A DNA stretch of 64,000 bases from Erysipelotrichia bacterium (GCA_012520255.1 JAAYOQ010000015.1:1-64000), one strand, 5' to 3'. Counted from the first letter of the stretch, positions 7,395 to 17,692 are shown. The notes: generated by a model from the sequence alone, not told the origin. Program-made: numbers and translations.

Positions 7395-9920
7395 ATGACT
7401 CAATATACTCCAATGATGATGCATTATTTGCAACTCAAAGAAAAATACTCCGATGCATTAGTCTTCTATCGTTTAGGAGACTTTTATGAAATGTTTTTTG
7501 AGGATGCAAAAATAGCATCTCATGAATTAGATTTAGTATTGACTGGAAGAAATGCTGGTCAAACTGAAAGAGTGCCAATGTGTGGGGTTCCTTATCATGC
7601 TGTTACAGGATACATTCAAAGATTAATTAATAAAGGATATAAGGTCGCTATTGTTGAACAACTGGAGGATGCCTCTCAAGCAACAGGATTGGTAAAAAGA
7701 GATGTAGTCAGAGTTGTTACCCCGGGAACAATTATGGAAGAACTTCTTGATGAAAAAAGCAGTGTATTTTTAGCAAGTCTGATTGATTATGGTTATGGTT
7801 ATGCTTTAGCAATTTGCGAAACTACAACAGGGGAAACTAGGCTGGTCTCAATAAAACACGATATAATAACCCTTGTTCAAACATTGATAAGTAACGATAT
7901 TAAAGAAGTAGTAGTTGGCAGTAATTTTAATAGTACAGCTATTAAAAATTTGGATAACAGCTATTTTTTAACTGTGTCGATATGTGATGAATCAGCAATA
8001 AAACAGGAGTATAAATATTTATGTGAGGAAATCGAAGATGTCCATCTGTTAGAAGCTATCGGAAAATTAATAAATTATTTAGAAATAACTCAAAAAAGAA
8101 GTATGTCTCATTTAAGAAAATTCAAAGTGATGGATGAAAATGATTATCTTAATATGGACTATGCTACAATAACCAATCTCGAACTAATTCAACCATCTAG
8201 AACCTCAAACAAATCGATTACTTTGTGGTCTTTTTTAGATAAGACTAGAAGTGCTTTAGGTTCAAGAACACTTAAAAAATGGGTTTCTAAGCCTTTAAGA
8301 AATACTCAATTATTAAATCAACGCTTAGATTTTATCAATTACCTGAATACAAATTTCTTTAGCAGAGAACAGTTAAAAGAAAATTTAAGCGAACTATATG
8401 ATTTGGAAAGAATCGTAGCTAGAGTTGCCTATGGTTCAGCAAATCCAAAAGATTGCCTCAGACTCAAAAAAACTCTAGCAGTTGCACCAATGATACATTC
8501 AATAATCAAGGATAGTAAAATATATCCGGAATTTGATGAATTAGATTTATGTGAAGATATTTATGACTTATTATCAAGAAGCTTGAATGATGATGTGCCG
8601 GCATATGTTAATGACGGGGGTGTTTTTAAGGATGGTTATAACGAAGAATTAGATCATTATAGAGAAATTCAAAGAGATGGTCATGCTTGGCTGGCAACTC
8701 TTGAGCAAAAAGAAAAAGAGAAAACAGGAATAAAAACTTTAAAAATTGGCTATAACAGAGTAATGGGTTATTATATTGAAATCTCAAAGGGAGCATTAAG
8801 TCAAATTAAGGAAGAGTGGGGTTATCAAAGAAAACAGACTCTTACTACTGGAGAAAGATTTATTACTGATGAGTTAAAACAACAGGAAAACATTCTGCTA
8901 CATGCTCAGGAAAAAGCTATAAAATTAGAAAATGTTTTGTTTACAGATTTGATATCACAGATAAAAACAAAGTTGGCTAGTATGCAGCAATTAGCGACAG
9001 CTTTAGGAATTATTGACGCTAACTATGCATTGGCTGTTATAAGCAGCAATCACGGCTATGTAAGACCACAATTTTCTGCTGAAGGAATAATGGATGTAAA
9101 AAATGGAAGGCATCCAATATTGGATTCTTTTAAAGATATGAAATATATCGCAAATGATATCTATATGGATGAAAATATAACCACTCTAATCATTACAGGG
9201 CCAAATATGGGTGGCAAAAGCACATATATGAGACAATGTCTGCTTATCGCAATAATGGCACAGATTGGCTGTTATGTCCCGGCGAAGAGTGCTCTTCTGC
9301 CTGTTTTTGATCAGATATTTACCAGAATAGGTTCGACTGACGATATTTTATCTGGCCAATCAACTTTTATGGTGGAAATGCTGGAAGCCAATAATGCTTT
9401 ACAAAAAGCGACAAAAGACTCATTAATCGTGTTTGATGAAATTGGAAGAGGAACATCAACCTATGATGGTATGGCTTTAGCTCAGGCAATGTTGGAGTAC
9501 ATTGATGCAGCAATTGGTGCTAAAACCCTTTTCAGCACCCATTATCATGAACTTACGGCTTTGGAAAATAACATGGAAAGGGTTAAAAACAAGAATGTAG
9601 ATGTTCATGAAGAAAAAGAGAAAATAACCTTTCTGTATAAGGTAAAAGATGGTAAAGCAGATCGCTCTTATGGAATTCATGTAGCCTCTTTAGCTAAACT
9701 TCCAGAGAGTGTTATTGAAAGAGCAAAAGAATTATTAACGGGATTTGAAAAAAAGAAGAAACACGGGAATGATCAATCTCAGATAATAGTTATGGAAAAA
9801 GTGCCAGCAAATATAAAAGAAATAGAAGAAATTATGAAAAAAGTCGACCCAAATAATATGACCCCAATTGAAGCACTTCAACTATTATCATCAATGAAAA
9901 ATAAAATGGAAGGAAAATAA
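7395..9920 (+). CDS. mutS: DNA mismatch repair protein MutS
   Basis: Recognises base mismatches and small loops and recruits MutL. The 841-aa protein shows the mismatch-wedge Phe-x-Glu motif near residue 33 (FYEMFFEDA), the connector, lever and clamp domains, and the ATPase with Walker A GPNMGGKST near residue 602, Walker B FDEIGRGTST and the STHYHEL signature. Length is normal for MutS1. It is followed after two bases by mutL, the classic pairing. Confidence 0.97.
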   Translation: MTQYTPMMMHYLQLKEKYSDALVFYRLGDFYEMFFEDAKIASHELDLVLTGRNAGQTERVPMCGVPYHAVTGYIQRLINKGYKVAIVEQLEDASQATGLVKRDVVRVVTPGTIMEELLDEKSSVFLASLIDYGYGYALAICETTTGETRLVSIKHDIITLVQTLISNDIKEVVVGSNFNSTAIKNLDNSYFLTVSICDESAIKQEYKYLCEEIEDVHLLEAIGKLINYLEITQKRSMSHLRKFKVMDENDYLNMDYATITNLELIQPSRTSNKSITLWSFLDKTRSALGSRTLKKWVSKPLRNTQLLNQRLDFINYLNTNFFSREQLKENLSELYDLERIVARVAYGSANPKDCLRLKKTLAVAPMIHSIIKDSKIYPEFDELDLCEDIYDLLSRSLNDDVPAYVNDGGVFKDGYNEELDHYREIQRDGHAWLATLEQKEKEKTGIKTLKIGYNRVMGYYIEISKGALSQIKEEWGYQRKQTLTTGERFITDELKQQENILLHAQEKAIKLENVLFTDLISQIKTKLASMQQLATALGIIDANYALAVISSNHGYVRPQFSAEGIMDVKNGRHPILDSFKDMKYIANDIYMDENITTLIITGPNMGGKSTYMRQCLLIAIMAQIGCYVPAKSALLPVFDQIFTRIGSTDDILSGQSTFMVEMLEANNALQKATKDSLIVFDEIGRGTSTYDGMALAQAMLEYIDAAIGAKTLFSTHYHELTALENNMERVKNKNVDVHEEKEKITFLYKVKDGKADRSYGIHVASLAKLPESVIERAKELLTGFEKKKKHGNDQSQIIVMEKVPANIKEIEEIMKKVDPNNMTPIEALQLLSSMKNKMEGK

Positions 9921-9922
9921 AA

Positions 9923-11644
9923 GTGAGTAAAATTAAAATACTTGATGAACTTTTATCAAATATGATAGCTGCTGGAGAAGTAGTTGAAAGACCAATGGGA
10001 GTGGTAAAAGAACTGGTTGAAAATTCAATTGACGCTAATGCAGGTAGAATAGAAATTCGTTTGATAAATGGAGGGTTGGATTATATCGAAATAACGGACG
10101 ATGGTTGTGGAATGGATAAAAGAGATGCCACTGCCGCTTTTAGTCGTCATGCAACAAGCAAGATTTCAGAAGTAAACGATTTGTGGCAAATAAGAACAAT
10201 GGGTTTTAGAGGAGAAGCTTTACCTTCAATTGCCTCAGTAAGTAAAGTTACACTGCTGACAAATGATGGCAGCGACTCAACTTTAGTAAGAGTGGAGTAT
10301 GGAAATGTTGTTGAAGCTAAACCGTTTGGAGCCCCAGAGGGAACGACTATCAGGGTAGAGGGTCTATTCTATAAAACTCCAGCTCGTTTAAAACACTTGA
10401 AGAGCGCTAATGTTGAATTAAATTTAATTTTAGAATTGATTTCCAAGATGGCTCTATCTCATCCAGAAATTTCCTTCGAATTATCTAATGACGGTCAAAT
10501 AAGAATTCAAACCAATGGTTCCGGCTCTCTGCAAGAGACAATAATGGCTATTTATGGTGTCGGTGTAGCTAAAAAATGTATTGCTGTTGATTTTGAAGAT
10601 TATGATTTTAAAGTAAGTGGATATATTGTTCATCCAGCAATAACTAGAGCAACAAGACAATATATAAACAGTTTTATTAATGGTCGTATTATTAAAAGTT
10701 ATCAAATCCAAAAAGCAATTATTGAAGGTTATAAAGGATATATGATGTCTAATCGTTACCCAATCGCGATAATAAATATTGAGATTGACTATAAACTGGT
10801 AGACGTAAACGTCCATCCTTCTAAATGGGAAATAAGAATTTCCAAAGAAAGACAATTATATAAGTTGATTACTAATGGAATTAATGAGACTTTAAAAAGG
10901 GAGATGACTCCAAGTGATCTGTTAATTGATAATTTAACAAAACCTCAACAGGCAGTAGTTCACAAAGAAAAGGAATTACTAGAGGAAATAGATCTGTTTT
11001 CTTACCAGCGACAGCCAATTTTAGGTAGCATTCAGGAAGAGATATCAGGTTACATGGAGGCAGAACAAACTCACAGGTTCACATATTTGGCTCAATTACA
11101 TGGGAAATATATTCTGGCTAGCGATGAAGAAAATCTATATATCATTGATCAGCATGCTGCTCAAGAAAGATGCATGTTTGAAGAAATACAAAATCAGATA
11201 ATGGAAAAAAAGGTTGTTACACAACACCTGCTTCTTCCTTTAGTGATTGAAGTTAATCCTGCGATCGTTAACCAGCTGGATTTAATCAATGAACAATTAG
11301 ACTGTATAAAACTGAACTTTGAGCAGTTTTCGATGAATTCAATTGTTACACGTGAAGTGCCTTACTTCTTTGAACAAATTGATGAAATGCATTTTGTCCA
11401 ACATTTAATAAATGAAATTTTAGAAGATAAACAGATGAGTAGAATTGACATTAGAAAAGAGAAAATTGCCTCATTAGCTTGTCATAGTTCGGTTCGTTTT
11501 AACCAATATTTATCAATTGAAGAAAGTAAAACATTGCTTGAAAGAATTTCAAAGTGCAAGCAACCTTTCAACTGCCCACATGGCAGACCGACAATGATCG
11601 TTATTAGTGAAAAAGATTTGATAAAGGAGTTTAAGCGTGCTTAA
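9923..11644 (+). CDS. mutL: DNA mismatch repair protein MutL
   Basis: GHKL ATPase partner of MutS. The N-terminal ATPase motifs are clear: ENSIDA, DDGCGM and GFRGEAL. The C-terminal domain contains DQHAAQERCMFEE, matching the DQHAx2Ex4E metal-binding motif of MutL endonucleases, plus CPHGRP near the end. It is therefore predicted to nick DNA, as expected in an organism without MutH. Start is a GTG at 9923, two bases after the mutS stop. Its last eight bases overlap miaA. Confidence 0.96.
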   Translation: MSKIKILDELLSNMIAAGEVVERPMGVVKELVENSIDANAGRIEIRLINGGLDYIEITDDGCGMDKRDATAAFSRHATSKISEVNDLWQIRTMGFRGEALPSIASVSKVTLLTNDGSDSTLVRVEYGNVVEAKPFGAPEGTTIRVEGLFYKTPARLKHLKSANVELNLILELISKMALSHPEISFELSNDGQIRIQTNGSGSLQETIMAIYGVGVAKKCIAVDFEDYDFKVSGYIVHPAITRATRQYINSFINGRIIKSYQIQKAIIEGYKGYMMSNRYPIAIINIEIDYKLVDVNVHPSKWEIRISKERQLYKLITNGINETLKREMTPSDLLIDNLTKPQQAVVHKEKELLEEIDLFSYQRQPILGSIQEEISGYMEAEQTHRFTYLAQLHGKYILASDEENLYIIDQHAAQERCMFEEIQNQIMEKKVVTQHLLLPLVIEVNPAIVNQLDLINEQLDCIKLNFEQFSMNSIVTREVPYFFEQIDEMHFVQHLINEILEDKQMSRIDIRKEKIASLACHSSVRFNQYLSIEESKTLLERISKCKQPFNCPHGRPTMIVISEKDLIKEFKRA

Positions 11645-12539
11645 AGTCGTAGTTATAGTAGGTCCCACAGCTATAGGAAAGTCATCACTGTCAATTGAAC
11701 TGGCAAAGCGTTTTAATGGCGAAATAATTAATGGTGATAGTATTCAGGTATATAAGGGTTTAAATATTGGAAGTGCAAAAATAACCGAAAAAGAAAAACA
11801 GGGAATAATTCACCATCTGTTGGACTGTAAGGAATTAACTGAAAGATATGATGTTGCAACTTTTCAAAAAGAAGCTAGAGAAAAAATTAAAGAAATTAGT
11901 GAAAAAGGGAAAACAGTTATTGTGACAGGAGGAACAGGCCTGTATATTAAAGCGCTGTTATATGATTATGAATTTGCAAAGACTGCTATAAATGTAGATG
12001 AAAATAAATATAAAGATTTCACTAATGAACAGTTACATAAAAAACTAATAGAGGTAGATAGAAAATCAGCTAAAGAAATTCACCCTAATAATAGAAAAAG
12101 AGTTATTAGAGCTTTGGTTATGGCTGAAAGTGGAATTAAAAAATCTGATCAGGAAGAAAAACAGGCAGGCATCATGGTTTATGATGCTAAAATAATTGGT
12201 CTGACAATGAATAGAAAAAAGCTAAAAGAAAGAATTAATTCAAGGGTTGATGCGATGATTGCAGAAGGTCTATTAGAGGAAACCAGCCACTTGTTTAGTA
12301 AGTATCCTTTAGAAAGTCAAGGGTTTACCGGAATCGGATACAAAGAGTTGATTCCATATTATTTAAAAAAAGAAACTTTAGAGAAATGCATAGAAAAAAT
12401 AAAAACCCATACCAGGCAGTTTGCGAAAAGACAATACACCTGGTTCAACAATCAAATGAAGGTTGACTGGTATAATATTGAAGAAGAAGGTTATTTAGGA
12501 AAAATATATCAAGATGTAGAGGATTTTTTAAATGGATAA
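11637..12539 (+). CDS. miaA: tRNA dimethylallyltransferase MiaA
   Basis: Adds the dimethylallyl group to N6 of A37 in tRNAs reading UNN codons. The 300-aa product has the P-loop GPTAIGKSS, the INGDSIQVYKGLNIGSAK block, GGTGLYIKAL and the GFTGIGYKEL segment. Start is GTG at 11637, overlapping mutL by eight bases, with AAGGAG at 11624-11629. The 3' end overlaps tcdA by eight bases, so mutL, miaA and tcdA are probably translationally coupled. Confidence 0.95.
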   Translation: MLKVVVIVGPTAIGKSSLSIELAKRFNGEIINGDSIQVYKGLNIGSAKITEKEKQGIIHHLLDCKELTERYDVATFQKEAREKIKEISEKGKTVIVTGGTGLYIKALLYDYEFAKTAINVDENKYKDFTNEQLHKKLIEVDRKSAKEIHPNNRKRVIRALVMAESGIKKSDQEEKQAGIMVYDAKIIGLTMNRKKLKERINSRVDAMIAEGLLEETSHLFSKYPLESQGFTGIGYKELIPYYLKKETLEKCIEKIKTHTRQFAKRQYTWFNNQMKVDWYNIEEEGYLGKIYQDVEDFLNG

Positions 12540-13230
12540 CAGTAGAACTATAAATATGATCGGTAAAGAAAAATTCAATTTAATACAAAGCAAAACAGTA
12601 ATGGTTATTGGTCTTGGTGGAGTTGGTGGATACGCCTGTGAAACGTTAGTAAGAAGCGGTATTCAAAGAATAATCATAATTGATAACGATAAAGTAGATG
12701 TTTCAAATATAAACAGACAGATAATAGCTACCAAGGAGGCAATCGGAAAAAGAAAGACTGATATGATGAAAGAAAGATTGCTAAGCATCAACCCAAAAGC
12801 AGAAATCATAAGTTATGATGTATTCTTCTGTCAAGACAATATAGAGGAGTTATTCAGCGAAAAAGTAGATTATGTAGTTGATGCAATTGATACCATCAGC
12901 AGTAAAGTTGTTTTATGGAAATATTGCCTGGGAAATAATATTAAGATAATCTCTTCACTGGGGATGGCTAAAAGACTGAATCCACAGAAAGTTTTTATTA
13001 CCAAACTCAGCAAAACAGAAAATGACCCTATGGCCAAAGCTTTGAGGTCATTAGCAAGAAAAAATGACATTGCTTTAGATATTCCAGTAGTTTTTTCCAA
13101 AGAAAAACCATTTGAAATAAGTGAAACAAAAAAAGAAAGCTTAGGGTCTATGATGTTTGTCCCAGCAACTGCTGGAATAATGTGTGGATACTACATAATA
13201 AATGACATTATTGACATTAATGATAAATAG
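12532..13230 (+). CDS. tcdA: tRNA threonylcarbamoyladenosine dehydratase (TcdA/CsdL family)
   Basis: E1-like/ThiF-fold enzyme that uses ATP to convert t6A37 of tRNA to the cyclic form ct6A. The 232-aa protein has the nucleotide-binding GLGGVGGYACE motif at about residue 27, the IDNDKVDVSNINRQI segment, and an overall short form typical of TcdA rather than MoeB/ThiF. It overlaps miaA, another A37-modifying enzyme. The alternative is another small E1-like adenylyltransferase, but there is no adjacent sulfur-carrier gene. Confidence 0.85.
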   Translation: MDNSRTINMIGKEKFNLIQSKTVMVIGLGGVGGYACETLVRSGIQRIIIIDNDKVDVSNINRQIIATKEAIGKRKTDMMKERLLSINPKAEIISYDVFFCQDNIEELFSEKVDYVVDAIDTISSKVVLWKYCLGNNIKIISSLGMAKRLNPQKVFITKLSKTENDPMAKALRSLARKNDIALDIPVVFSKEKPFEISETKKESLGSMMFVPATAGIMCGYYIINDIIDINDK

Positions 13231-13238
13231 TGTAAAAT
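13211..13238 (+). promoter_or_regulatory. Promoter for pth-mfd-rqcP
   Basis: TTGACA at 13211-13216 and TAAAAT at 13233-13238, 16-base spacer. It lies across the end of tcdA and gives the downstream block its own start inside the longer run. Confidence 0.65.
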
Positions 13239-13259
13239 AAAAATTCACAGGTGAATAAA

Positions 13260-13835
13260 ATGAAGTTAATTATAGGTTTAGGGAATCCAGGAAAAGAATA
13301 TTCAAATACCAGGCATAATGCTGGTTTTTTGGCCTTGGATATTGTGGCGAAGAAACTGAATGTTGAGATTAATAGAAAGGCTTTTGATTCTTTAACTGGC
13401 AAAACAATGTATAAGGGTCAGTTGGTACTATTAATGAAACCACAAACCTATATGAACCTTTCAGGAGAGGCGGTTAGAAAAGCAGTTAATTATTATCAAC
13501 TTAATCCACAAGAGGATTTGATAGTTATTTATGATGATTTAGATATTAATTATGGTCAAATCAGATTAAGGTCAAAAGGATCTGCTGGCGGCCATAAAGG
13601 AATGAAAAGTATTATCGCTAATATCAAAACACAGGAAATCCCAAGAATTAGAATAGGAATTGAAAAGAATCCTTTAATTTTAACATCTGATTATGTGTTG
13701 GGAAAAGTCGAAAAAGAAAAGCGCCCATTATTTAAATCTTCTATAGAAAAAGCAGCTTTAGCAGCGATTGATTTCATTGATTTACCTTTTGATAAAGTAA
13801 TGAATATGTACAACAAAAAGGAACAGGATGATTAA
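13260..13835 (+). CDS. pth: Peptidyl-tRNA hydrolase
   Basis: Releases tRNA from peptidyl-tRNAs that fall off ribosomes. The 191-aa protein has GLGNPGKEYSNTRHNAGF with the catalytic His, the KPQTYMNLSG block and DDLDINYGQIRLRSKGSAGGHKG. The ATG at 13260 is preceded by CAGGTGA; the in-frame GTG at 13251 lies within that ribosome site. The last eight bases overlap mfd. The pth-mfd pairing is conserved in bacilli. Confidence 0.96.
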   Translation: MKLIIGLGNPGKEYSNTRHNAGFLALDIVAKKLNVEINRKAFDSLTGKTMYKGQLVLLMKPQTYMNLSGEAVRKAVNYYQLNPQEDLIVIYDDLDINYGQIRLRSKGSAGGHKGMKSIIANIKTQEIPRIRIGIEKNPLILTSDYVLGKVEKEKRPLFKSSIEKAALAAIDFIDLPFDKVMNMYNKKEQDD

Positions 13836-16800
13836 TTTTTATCAATTGTTAGAGAAAGATCCAGCAGTTTTAGCCCTTAATGAAAATATCGAAAAGATTA
13901 ACGGGTTAACAGAAACAGAAGAAACACTTGTTTTAGCTGCCAGCTTTCACCAACAACAAAAAACAAAAATTGTCATAAAAGGCAATATGTATTCAGCACA
14001 ACAACTTTACTATAGGCTATACCCCCTGTTAAAGGACGATGTGCTGCTTTTCACTATGGAAGAATCATTAAGAGTAGAAGCTGTTGCGGCTTCACCCAGC
14101 ATGTATGCCAATCAAATGGAAGTACTAACTACCTTGTGTTTAGAAGATGAACCAAAAGTAATAATTACTCATCCAATGGCAGTTATCAGATACTTGCCAA
14201 AAAAAGAAACCTTTGAAAAACGGATATTAAATTTATCAGTCAGTCAAAGATACAGCATGAACAGTTTAAAAAATGATTTAATTAAAAGCGGATATAAACA
14301 AACTGCCAGAATAGATCAGCCTTTAACTTTTTCTTTAAGAGGAGGAGTAATTGATGTTTTTTCTATTCAAGATGAAAAACCAATAAGGATAGAATTTTTT
14401 GATGATGAAATTGATTCCATCCGTTATTTTGATATTTCCACTCAAAGAACAATTAAACAGGTAAAAGAGTGTAAAATTGTACCGGCTTCACTTCTAATTT
14501 TTGATGAGGATTTCTCCTCTTTTGAACAAAGAGTAAAAGCACAACTAAAAAAGGATAAAAAAAAGGCTCGAAACTTCTGGACATTAAAAGATAATGTCGA
14601 AAGAGATATTAATTACTTGAAAAACAACATTTTTGAACATTATCTCTATCGTTATCAGTGTTTTAAAGAAAATATAGCCTCATTACTTGACTATGTAACA
14701 GATAAACAGGTAATTATATCAACTGATGATGATGCCAGAGCTAACCTTGAATTAATAATTGAAGAAAATTGTGAATATATAAACGAATTATATAGTAACG
14801 ATTTGGCGTTAAATTATTATAGTGTTTTTGATGATTTTTATCGCGTTATTGAAAAACATAATCCTTATCATATAAAAAGCAGTTTTTTCAGTCTTGATTC
14901 AATTAAGTCAAAGGTAAAGATGACTTATTTTCCGCTGTTGCCTTTAGATAAGGTAGTTGAGGAAATAGTCAGACTGGCAAAGAGAAATAAAATAGTATTA
15001 TCGATTAACAACGCACAAAAAGAGTTACTGGAAAATGCTTTCAGTGATGAGAAATTAAAACTTGAAGAATATGTAGAGTTTACTGATGTTGAACTTTTTG
15101 AAGGTTTTAACTATGAAGATATAATAGTTTTAACGGCTAAAGAATTATTTGGGGTTAAAATTGTTAAAGGAAGATATGAAAATAAATTTAAAGAAGCTAT
15201 AGTTTTAGAGTCGTATACAGATTTAAAAATAGGTGATTATGTAGTACACAATCAACATGGTATCGGAAAATATGAAGGAATTGTAACTAAAGAAATTCAA
15301 AACAAGCATCGTGACTATCTTCAAATCCGCTATAGGGATGATGATTTATTGTTAGTTCCACTTGAACAGTTTAAAATGGTCAGAAAGTTTTTAGCTGCTG
15401 AAGGAGTGGGAGTAAGATTAAGCAAGTTAGGAAGTAAAAGTTGGCAAAGAAGTAAAAATAAAATTCAAGCTGAAGTTGATGATATTGCGGAAAGATTGGT
15501 GGAACTTTATTCTGCCAGAGAAGAAAATATTGGTTTTGCTTTTAGTAAGGATGATGAACATACTCGTAAATTTGAAGCCAATTTCCCGTATCAGTTGACA
15601 GAGGATCAAAAAAAAGCCATTGCTGAGATTAAATATGATATGGAACAACCAAGGCCAATGGACAGACTTTTATGTGGTGATGTTGGTTTTGGAAAAACAG
15701 AAGTGGCAATGGTTGCTGCTTTTAAAGCTGTTAAAGATTTAAAACAAGTAGCCTATTTGTGTCCTACAACAATCCTTTCATTACAGCACTATAATACTTT
15801 TGTTGATAGATTTAGAGGTTTTCCTGTAAAGATCAGACTTTTAAATCGATATGTTGTTTTTTCTCAACAAAAACAGATTATTAAAGAATTAAAAGAAGGG
15901 AAAATTGATATTTTAATTGGAACACATCGAATTATCAGTAATGATGTTAAATTTGCTGATTTAGGGTTACTAATTATCGATGAAGAGCAAAGATTTGGTG
16001 TGCAAGCCAAAGAAAAGATTAAGGAATATAAAAAGAGCATAGATGTCTTATCTTTAAGTGCAACGCCAATTCCTAGAACGCTTCAAATGTCTCTGGTTGG
16101 AGTAATGTCATTATCACAATTAGATACTGCTCCACAAGACAGAATGCCGATTCAAACCTATGTGGTAGAAAAAAACGATTCATTAATTAGAGAAGTTATA
16201 TCGAGAGAATTGGCAAGAAATGGGCAAGTATTTTATTTATATAACAATGTGAGCAATATCTATAATGTGGCAAGAAAAATATCAACCATGGTACCGAATG
16301 CCACTGTTGCAGTGGGTCATGGCAAAATGAACAGAGAAGAGATAGAAGATGTGATGTATCGTTTTATTAATAAAGAATTCAATATCTTAATTTGTACCAC
16401 CATCATTGAGACAGGTATTGATATACCAAATGTAAATACTATTATTATTGAAGATGCTGACAGATTTGGTTTAGCTCAATTGTATCAAATCAGAGGAAGA
16501 GTAGGTCGAAGCAATAAAGTAGCCTATGCTTATTTGATGTATCATGGAAATAAACAGCTATCTGAAACAGCAACTCGAAGACTTCAAGCCATTAAAGAAT
16601 TTACGGAATTAGGCTCAGGATACAAAATAGCAATGAGAGACTTAACTATTCGAGGTGCCGGAGATCTGCTGGGAGAAAGACAAGCTGGTTTTATCAACAC
16701 TATAGGAATGAGCCTATATTTAGAAATGTTAAATAAGGCTATAAATAAACAAAAAGGAATTGTTGAAGAAGAAATAGAAGAATCAAGAAATAGAGTTAGT

Positions 16801-17223
16801 GAAATAGATGGCTATATTCCTGGCCAATTTGTAAATGAAGATCTGGAAAAAATTGAAATTTATCAGAAACTTGCATTAATCAAAAATAAAAAAGAATTGG
16901 TTAACTATCAAAAAGAACTGACTGACTATTATGGCAAACTACCAACAATGATAAACAATCTTTTTGAAAAGAAAAGGCTTGAACTGATGTTGAACACTAA
17001 TAGGATTGCTTCTTATGAAGAATATGAGAAAGAGAATCGAATTGTATTAACTGCAGAATATTCATCAACAATTGATGGAGTGAAATTTTTTGAAAGAATT
17101 TCAAAAATTTCCAATGAAATTGATCTAGAATATAAACGAAATCAGATTATTTTAATATTTGAAAAGAAAAAGAATTATATCAATAGAATTGCAGAGGCTT
17201 TGGAGGTGATAAACGATTTATGA
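13828..17223 (+). CDS. mfd: Transcription-repair coupling factor Mfd
   Basis: Removes RNA polymerase stalled at lesions and recruits nucleotide-excision repair. The 1131-aa product contains the UvrB-like N-terminal module, the RNAP-interacting domain beginning near residue 465 (IGDYVVHNQHGIGKYEG), Walker A GDVGFGKTE near residue 620, DEEQ box, TATPIPRTLQMSL-type motif (here SATPIPRTLQMSL) and RGRVGRS motif VI. Slightly shorter than the ~1150 aa usual. It overlaps pth by eight and rqcP by four bases. Confidence 0.97.
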   Translation: MINFYQLLEKDPAVLALNENIEKINGLTETEETLVLAASFHQQQKTKIVIKGNMYSAQQLYYRLYPLLKDDVLLFTMEESLRVEAVAASPSMYANQMEVLTTLCLEDEPKVIITHPMAVIRYLPKKETFEKRILNLSVSQRYSMNSLKNDLIKSGYKQTARIDQPLTFSLRGGVIDVFSIQDEKPIRIEFFDDEIDSIRYFDISTQRTIKQVKECKIVPASLLIFDEDFSSFEQRVKAQLKKDKKKARNFWTLKDNVERDINYLKNNIFEHYLYRYQCFKENIASLLDYVTDKQVIISTDDDARANLELIIEENCEYINELYSNDLALNYYSVFDDFYRVIEKHNPYHIKSSFFSLDSIKSKVKMTYFPLLPLDKVVEEIVRLAKRNKIVLSINNAQKELLENAFSDEKLKLEEYVEFTDVELFEGFNYEDIIVLTAKELFGVKIVKGRYENKFKEAIVLESYTDLKIGDYVVHNQHGIGKYEGIVTKEIQNKHRDYLQIRYRDDDLLLVPLEQFKMVRKFLAAEGVGVRLSKLGSKSWQRSKNKIQAEVDDIAERLVELYSAREENIGFAFSKDDEHTRKFEANFPYQLTEDQKKAIAEIKYDMEQPRPMDRLLCGDVGFGKTEVAMVAAFKAVKDLKQVAYLCPTTILSLQHYNTFVDRFRGFPVKIRLLNRYVVFSQQKQIIKELKEGKIDILIGTHRIISNDVKFADLGLLIIDEEQRFGVQAKEKIKEYKKSIDVLSLSATPIPRTLQMSLVGVMSLSQLDTAPQDRMPIQTYVVEKNDSLIREVISRELARNGQVFYLYNNVSNIYNVARKISTMVPNATVAVGHGKMNREEIEDVMYRFINKEFNILICTTIIETGIDIPNVNTIIIEDADRFGLAQLYQIRGRVGRSNKVAYAYLMYHGNKQLSETATRRLQAIKEFTELGSGYKIAMRDLTIRGAGDLLGERQAGFINTIGMSLYLEMLNKAINKQKGIVEEEIEESRNRVSEIDGYIPGQFVNEDLEKIEIYQKLALIKNKKELVNYQKELTDYYGKLPTMINNLFEKKRLELMLNTNRIASYEEYEKENRIVLTAEYSSTIDGVKFFERISKISNEIDLEYKRNQIILIFEKKKNYINRIAEALEVINDL

Positions 17224-17489
17224 GATTAGACAAATATTTAAAAGTTGCCAGAATATTGAAAAGAAGAACGGTATCAAAAGAGTTGGCAGTTAATGAAAGA
17301 ATAAAAGTAAATAGTAAAATTGCTAAACCTTCCAAAGAAGTTAAAATTGGAGATATCATTGAAATAACTTATGGCACTAGAGTAATGAAAATAAAGGTCT
17401 TGGAGGTCAAAGAGAAAGTTAAAAAAAATGATGCCAGTATTTTATATGAAGTTTTAGAAGAGTATAAAATCACTCAAAAAGAAGAATAA
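17220..17489 (+). CDS. rqcP: RqcP (S4-domain ribosome quality-control protein, YabO-like)
   Basis: Small S4 RNA-binding protein that works with RqcH to add alanine tails on stalled 50S subunits. The 89-aa sequence is an S4 domain: MRLDKYLKVARILKRRTVSKEL, with the GDIIEITYGTR segment. The start overlaps the mfd stop (ATGA). In bacilli the same order mfd ... yabO ... divIC occurs; here the next same-strand gene is divIC, but only after a 6-kb opposite-strand block. Confidence 0.9.
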   Translation: MRLDKYLKVARILKRRTVSKELAVNERIKVNSKIAKPSKEVKIGDIIEITYGTRVMKIKVLEVKEKVKKNDASILYEVLEEYKITQKEE

Positions 17490-17516
17490 GAAGGTACAAT
17501 GCATTCTTCTTTTTGT
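17488..17516 (+). terminator. Weak intrinsic terminator after rqcP
   Basis: Six-bp stem (17488-17493 with 17506-17511), 12-base loop, then a T-rich run. Short stem, so efficiency is doubtful. Confidence 0.45.
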
Positions 17517-17560
17517 TATGTGGGAATTTAAATAGTGAAAAGGGAAACTGTAATAAGTCA

Positions 17561-17586
17561 AAAAACTGTCTGAGTTGACAGTTTTT
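17561..17586. terminator. Bidirectional terminator between convergent rqcP and SAM hydrolase genes
   Basis: Perfect 10-bp inverted repeat (17561-17570 / 17577-17586) with a six-base loop; A- and T-runs at the ends give U-tracts on both strands. Confidence 0.8.
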
Positions 17587-17660
17587 AATTGTTTTAATGG
17601 AGAAATAGTTAAAATGGAGATTATATTTAAAAGAATAACCTAAATATAAAAATGAATAAA

Positions 17661-17676
17661 CTGATTACAGAATCAG
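17661..17676 (-). terminator. Possible terminator of the SAM hydrolase/ECF transcript
   Basis: CTGATT/AATCAG six-bp stem with a four-base loop just past the last gene; on the minus strand it is followed by a T-rich stretch. AT-rich and short, so tentative. Confidence 0.4.
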
Positions 17677-17692
17677 AAACAGGATTAAACCT

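Noticed and set aside
10481-10855. Minus-strand 124-codon frame inside mutL
   Set aside because: Low-complexity hydrophobic shadow of mutL with no ribosome site.
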